Of a stretch of 64,000 nucleotides of DNA, positions 60,701 to 64,000 are shown piece after piece. A program made the translations under genes and the position numbers. The stretch's first letter is position 1; each line of letters starts with the position of its first letter. The stretch lies in the NCBI GenBank assembly GCA_021793235.1, contig JAJYTD010000011.1, positions 47,692 through 111,691 on the forward strand, read 5' to 3'. Below the pieces are notes generated by a model, which did no database searches, had not been told where the DNA came from, and saw nothing but the letters and a program-made list of their open reading frames with translations. This DNA comes from Actinomycetes bacterium. Its GTDB lineage: Bacteria; Actinomycetota; Actinomycetes; Streptosporangiales; Streptosporangiaceae.

Positions 60701-61425
60701 CCGAACTCCTTGATGGCGGGCTCCAGGGTGTAGTCGAGGATAAACTCCTCGACGAACTCCGGGGTCTGCAACAGGGCGTAGCTCTTCTTCGCCGCCTCCG
60801 ACAGGTCCTGGTACAGGTCGCCCAGGAACCGGGTGTTCCAGGTGTCATCGGTGAAGTCGTGGACCAGGTGGCCGTCGTCGCCCACCCTGCGCCAGAAGGT
60901 GATGAGGTTCTTGGCGGCCTGGTGGGAGGGGGTGATGGTCCACATCGGGTTGTGCGCCCGGTCGAACAGCCCGGCCATGACCGCCGAGACACTCATCTGA
61001 TCGAAGGCGTGCACCAGCCAGTCGCGGTCGGTGCGCTCGGGCGCCTCCGGGTCACGCTCCCGCTCCGCCAGGATCCAGGCGTCCTTGAGCTCCTGGGCGA
61101 TGTCATAGCGGTTGGCATCATCCCGAGGCCCGGTGATGAAGGGCTGCTCCAGCAGGCGGTTGTCCTCGCAGAAGCGCACGAACACCGTCGCCAGCACCCA
61201 GGCCACCGCCGCCTGGGTGATGCGCTCGTCGCGCCAGGCCCCGTAGGTGTCGGCCGTGCGCTCAGCCTGGAACGCCCGGTGGTACTCGACCTTCAGCTCC
61301 TCCTCGAAGATCTTTCCCGTGCGCTCGTTGACCGCTTGGGGGTCCTCGCTGCGCTCCCGCAGATCCTCCTCAAGAACAGAGACCTGACCCTTGAGATCCC
61401 TGAGCAACGATGCGTGGTCGATCAC
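57718..61425 (-). CDS. pglX: BREX type 2 adenine-specific DNA methyltransferase PglX
   Basis: 1235 residues. The N-terminal 240 residues are helical. AdoMet motif I is in [22 protein letters not shown] near 258, and the catalytic NPPY is in [22 protein letters not shown] near 393. The C-terminal 600 residues include the target recognition region. In BREX the methyl mark protects host DNA and marks self. About 300 bp (59401-59700, residues 575-675) are only about 44 percent G+C by my count, against about 65-70 percent on either side, so the gene is mosaic. GTG 61425 has AGGAG six bases upstream; ATG 61464 lacks a site. It is the first gene of the operon; pglW is absent. Confidence 0.94.
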   Translation of the reverse strand: [1235 protein letters not shown]

Positions 61426-61756
61426 TGACACTCCTGGCGGAACGGGGGAAGCCGATCCCGCCATTGTGACCGATCCCGGCGACGCTTCGCGGCCTTAGTG
61501 GGCTCTGAGCACAGGGAGGATTACCAGCTTGCCGCTAGGCACGCCGGCCACCTGGGACACAGGCGGCCACCCCGGTTTCGGGGGCAGGGGGCACCCATGG
61601 TGACCGGCCTGCGAGAAACGTCCGGTGTGCTCAGTGGCAAGCTGGCGTGCTCGCTTCGCTCGCTGCGCCCCATTGCCACAACCTCTGGAGGGGGTGAGCG
61701 CTCTCTTTCCCCTATCCAGCACGGCCGCTCGCCAGGTAGCGCAGGCAACCCCATCC
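61426..61756. promoter_or_regulatory. Upstream region of the BREX operon
   Basis: 331 bp between the DUF397 stop and pglX start, both on the minus strand. It must hold the pglX promoter. It contains family B copy 3 (61634-61681) and a partial match CCAGCTTGCCGC at 61524-61535. No pglW reading frame is present. Confidence 0.55.
61634..61681. repeat. Family B repeat, copy 3 (inverted, degenerate arm)
   Basis: Read on the minus strand it begins TGTGGCAATGGGGCGCAGCG, continues AGCGAAGCGAGCACGCCAGC and ends TTGCCAC, so it is the long form also seen in copy 4. Orientation is opposite to copy 4, and the pair brackets the XRE/DUF397 gene cluster. Confidence 0.8.
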
Positions 61757-61942
61757 CTACAGCCGCGCCTCACGCACATCACGCAGGAACGCCGCCCACT
61801 CGGCGGCGGAGAAGGTCAGGTGGGCGGTATCGGGGTGCTTAGAGTCACGCACAGCGGCAGCACCGGGAAGATCAGCAACCTCGACGCAGTTCTCATTCGC
61901 GCCGCTGTAGCTGCTCGTGCGCCATGCTCGCTGGTCAGGCAA
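61757..61942 (-). CDS. DUF397 protein
   Basis: 61 residues with the full family text: AWRTSSYSGANENCVEVADLPGAAAVRDSKHPDTAHLTFSAAEWAAFLRDVREARL (S-S-Y-S-G-x-x-x-x-C-V-E-V, then RDSK and F...AW..F). DUF397 proteins pair with XRE-DUF5753 regulators in streptomycete whiJ-like clusters and probably modulate them. The start is TTG 61942, which overlaps the last 8 bases of the XRE gene, so translation is coupled. Confidence 0.92.
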   Translation of the reverse strand: MPDQRAWRTSSYSGANENCVEVADLPGAAAVRDSKHPDTAHLTFSAAEWAAFLRDVREARL

Positions 61943-62801
61943 TCAGATCACTCTCTAGGGAATCGATGATGTCGTTGATGAACGCCAGCGACCGTACCGG
62001 GCTCATTGCCGCCCCCTGCGCTCCAGCGAAGATGGTGTTGAGTTCCGCGAGTTCGTGGTCTTCTTCGACGTACGCGCTGGAAGTCGGCATCTCCACGTAC
62101 CCGATGCTTGCATCCATCGGGTTAGAGAACTCCATGATGACAAAGCTCCCCATAGTGGCAGGATGCGCACCTTCCGAAAACGGTAGAACGTAGATGTTGA
62201 CGTTGTGGCGTGCGGCCATGTGGGTGAGGTGCCGCAACTGCTGGCTCATGACCTCGCGCGAGCCAATGACCCGCCGCAGCGCCGCCTCATCGAGGATCAC
62301 CCAGTACTCGGGAGGGTCCACCCGGTTAAGGGTTTCCTGACGCTTCATCCGGCCGTTGAGGCGCTTCGCGATCTCATCGTCAGAGCGCACCAGATTGGCG
62401 CGGAAGATCGCCTCGGCATAGTCCGGTGTCTGGAGGAGCCCCGGCACCACCTGGCACTCGTAGGTCTTGATGACTGACGCTTCCACCTCGAAGTCCGGCA
62501 AACCACTGGGCAACAGGTCCCGATACTTAGCCCACCAACCCCGCTGATTGCCGAGCCGCGCACACTCGTGCAGCGACTCGCGGATCTCCGGGTCCTCCTC
62601 CTCGTAGTAGTCCAGCAGTTCGGTCAACTCATCAGGGGTGACCTTCTTCCGCTCTCCGGTTTCGATCTTGGAAACCTTGGTCTGCTGCCAGCCCAGTGCT
62701 TTGGCTACTTCTCCGGTCGTCTTGCCCTTCCGCTCACGGTAGCGCCGTAGCTGAGCGTTGAGACGACGACGCCGAACGCTTGGACCATACGCGCGTTGCA
62801 T
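61935..62801 (-). CDS. XRE-family regulator with DUF5753 (WhiJ-like)
   Basis: 288 residues. The N-terminal helix-turn-helix is LRRYRERKGKTTGEVAKALGWQQTKVSKIETGERK. The rest is DUF5753: VIKTYECQVVPGLLQTPDYAEAIFRANL, PPEYWVILDEAALRRVIGSREVMSQQLRHL, NVNIYVLPFSEGAHPATMGSFVIMEF and VEEDHELAELNTIFAGAQGAAMSPVRSLAFINDII. It is a DNA-binding regulator, probably of its own locus, together with the DUF397 partner. ATG 62801 is the likeliest start; an ATG at 62828 is in frame. It is divergent from 62942. Confidence 0.92.
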   Translation of the reverse strand: MQRAYGPSVRRRRLNAQLRRYRERKGKTTGEVAKALGWQQTKVSKIETGERKKVTPDELTELLDYYEEEDPEIRESLHECARLGNQRGWWAKYRDLLPSGLPDFEVEASVIKTYECQVVPGLLQTPDYAEAIFRANLVRSDDEIAKRLNGRMKRQETLNRVDPPEYWVILDEAALRRVIGSREVMSQQLRHLTHMAARHNVNIYVLPFSEGAHPATMGSFVIMEFSNPMDASIGYVEMPTSSAYVEEDHELAELNTIFAGAQGAAMSPVRSLAFINDIIDSLESDLIA

Positions 62802-62831
62802 GCGGGGCAGTCTAACCACCTTCCACATTTT

Positions 62832-62932
62832 CAGGTTAACCCTGATTCCTTCTTGACTATCAGGTTACATAGGATCACGATGGTGTTACCGAGCTCACCC
62901 CAGTCTCCCAGACAGGGACGGGTTACATAGGA
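62832..62932. promoter_or_regulatory. Divergent promoter region with GGTTACATAGGA direct repeats
   Basis: GGTTACATAGGA is repeated exactly at 62863-62874 and 62921-62932, 58 bp apart, and CAGGTTAACC at 62832-62841 is a related half-site. A -35 TTGACT lies at 62853-62858. The second copy provides the GGAGG for the plus-strand gene. These are candidate sites for the adjacent XRE regulator. Confidence 0.5.
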
Positions 62933-62941
62933 GGTTTCTTC

Positions 62942-63316
62942 ATGCCCACAAACATCACCTACGACATCCGTCCGCCGACGGATCGTGAGGCGCTACTCAC
63001 CCACCTGGCCGCTGCCATCCGCTCCCTTGGTGGGACGGCGCTGGTCGCCTTGGACGGGACGGCGCACCCGGTGCTCTATGTCCGCCATCAGGGCCGCACC
63101 ATCCCCGTGGTGCTGATCCAAGGGATCACCGGAGGATGGCGATTCCTCTGGGGGCGGACCGGGTGGGCCGACTCCTCTCAGGTGGAGGCGGTCGCCGCGC
63201 ACCTGGCGGGGGCGGACGCCCCGGCCGGCACGGAGGTTCCGCCCGCCCCGTCCACCGGGGCGGATCAGCGCAACCTGGTCACCGACCGGCGCCCGGCCTT
63301 GCGGAAGGTGGCCTGA
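62942..63316 (+). CDS. Hypothetical protein of whiJ-like clusters
   Basis: 124 residues, ATG behind AGGAGG. I do not recognise a named family, but the text ALVALDGTAHPVLYVRHQGRTIPVVLIQGITGGWRFLWGRTGWADSSQVEAVAAHLAG looks like a small alpha/beta domain. It ends 2 bp before the RsbW-like gene, so the two are co-transcribed. Such small proteins are usual in front of the RsbW-like gene in actinomycete whiJ/abaA clusters. Confidence 0.7.
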   Translation: MPTNITYDIRPPTDREALLTHLAAAIRSLGGTALVALDGTAHPVLYVRHQGRTIPVVLIQGITGGWRFLWGRTGWADSSQVEAVAAHLAGADAPAGTEVPPAPSTGADQRNLVTDRRPALRKVA

Positions 63317-63318
63317 CC

Positions 63319-63789
63319 ATGACCGGATACGAGCTCGGCAGGCTCACGGCGGTATCGGAGTTCCAGGAGTTCCCCGGCCAGGCCCAGGCGTGCCCGCTGG
63401 CCCGGGAACTGGTCCGCACCGCATTGTGCAACCACACCCGCATCGTGGACGATGCCGAACTGGTGGTCTCGGAGCTGTTCGGCAACGCCTGCCGGCACAC
63501 CCGCAGCGGTGAACCCGGCGGCACCCTGGCCGTCAGCATCAGCGCCCTGGTCACCGGGCTGGCCGTGGTGTCGGTGACCGACCAGGGTCCCACCCGGGCC
63601 GACCGGGCGGCCGGGCGCCGCCGCTGGCCCGAACTCAAACCCATGACCCCCGGCGCCCCCGGCTGGCGCGGCCTGCACCTGGTCGCCGAGGTCGCCGACG
63701 GCTGGGGCCACACCCCCGCCGAGGACATGGGCCTCACCGTCTGGGCGGTCTTCGAGGCCACCACCCTCGTCCTGGACCACCTCGACTGA
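63319..63789 (+). CDS. RsbW/AbaA-like ATP-binding protein
   Basis: 156 residues of HATPase_c_2: N-box DDAELVVSELFGNACRHTRSGEPGG, then LAVVSVTDQGPTRADR (G1) and APGWRGLHLVAEVADGWG (G2). It belongs to the anti-sigma/serine-kinase fold group and to the RsbW-like member of whiJ-type clusters. The second RsbW-like protein in this window (1580-2071) is a distant relative. ATG 63319 starts 2 bp after the preceding stop. Confidence 0.88.
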   Translation: MTGYELGRLTAVSEFQEFPGQAQACPLARELVRTALCNHTRIVDDAELVVSELFGNACRHTRSGEPGGTLAVSISALVTGLAVVSVTDQGPTRADRAAGRRRWPELKPMTPGAPGWRGLHLVAEVADGWGHTPAEDMGLTVWAVFEATTLVLDHLD

Positions 63790-63926
63790 CCCCCGCCATC
63801 ACCATCCCCGATCCCCACCCCAAAGCCCCGGGCGAGCCTCCACGCCACCGCTGCCCCCACAGCCCATAAGCCGTCCCCCGCCGCTCGCCCCACCCAAGCA
63901 CCCCCGCCCCTCAACCCCCGCAAGGC

Positions 63927-63976
63927 TGCGGCAATGGGGCGCAGCGAGCGAAGCGAGCAAGCCAGCTTGCCGCCGC
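63927..63976. repeat. Family B repeat, copy 4 (long form)
   Basis: TGCGGCAATGGGGCGCAGCG, then AGCGAAGCGAGC and AAGCCAGCTTGCCGCCGCA. It ends close to the right edge of the window and is inverted relative to copy 3. Confidence 0.8.
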
Positions 63977-64000
63977 ACCCACAAACACACCACCCCAATA

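Overview
The window is GC-rich DNA (about 70 percent G+C by eye) with many GTG starts, GC hairpin terminators without U-tracts, DUF397/XRE gene pairs, a dxr-rseP-ispG-GNAT cluster and a CYP157-like P450. Together these point to an actinomycete, most likely a Nocardiopsaceae or Streptomyces relative. The family is inferred from gene content; no search was run.

Layout. 1-3417: the end of a LuxR-type regulator, an adenylate-ligase-like protein lacking the catalytic loop, an RsbW-like ATP-binding protein, and a MinD/CooC-like ATPase. 3923-9092: a complete oligopeptide ABC importer operon (Tat/lipoprotein binding protein, two permeases, one fused double ATPase). 9198-14461 (minus): the operon dxr, rseP-like protease, ispG, GNAT acetyltransferase. 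14738-24294: a secreted trypsin-like protease, an aldehyde dehydrogenase, the CYP157-like P450 without ExxR, an unrecognised 593-residue coiled-coil protein, an SSB paralogue, a putative 3-methyladenine glycosylase-type protein, and a GH1 beta-glucosidase under a CebR/CelR-type operator.

24602-35248: a GT-B-like protein preceded by a translationally coupled leader ORF made of an 8-bp microsatellite, a STAND ATPase with TPRs, a VWA protein, an atypical SDR with a zinc ribbon, a BCCT transporter and a DIP1984-family protein. 36034-47229: small membrane and hypothetical genes, an SPFH protein with a small RHH-type gene, divergent PH-domain membrane proteins, then a GmrSD-like restriction protein (DUF262-DUF1524) fused to an alkyltransferase-like domain. 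47450-61425 (minus): a defence operon with the BREX type 2 (Pgl) set pglX, pglY, pglZ, brxD, brxHI. No pglW kinase gene is present in the window. 61757-63789: a whiJ/abaA-like cluster (DUF397, XRE-DUF5753, a small hypothetical and an RsbW-like ATPase).

The right third (44.6-63.8 kb) reads as a defence island: a type IV-like restriction enzyme next to a BREX type 2 operon whose methyltransferase carries a low-GC block, probably a swapped specificity region. Two families of palindromic intergenic repeats recur: family A (arm GATCTTGACGYTGTGCACC, three copies) and family B (core TGCGGCAATGGGGC, four copies). They sit at gene ends and around small gene cassettes. The most unusual regulatory signal is the 13.75-copy AACACCGG repeat. 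It encodes a leader peptide whose stop overlaps the next gene's start (TGATG), so losing one repeat unit would fuse the two frames.
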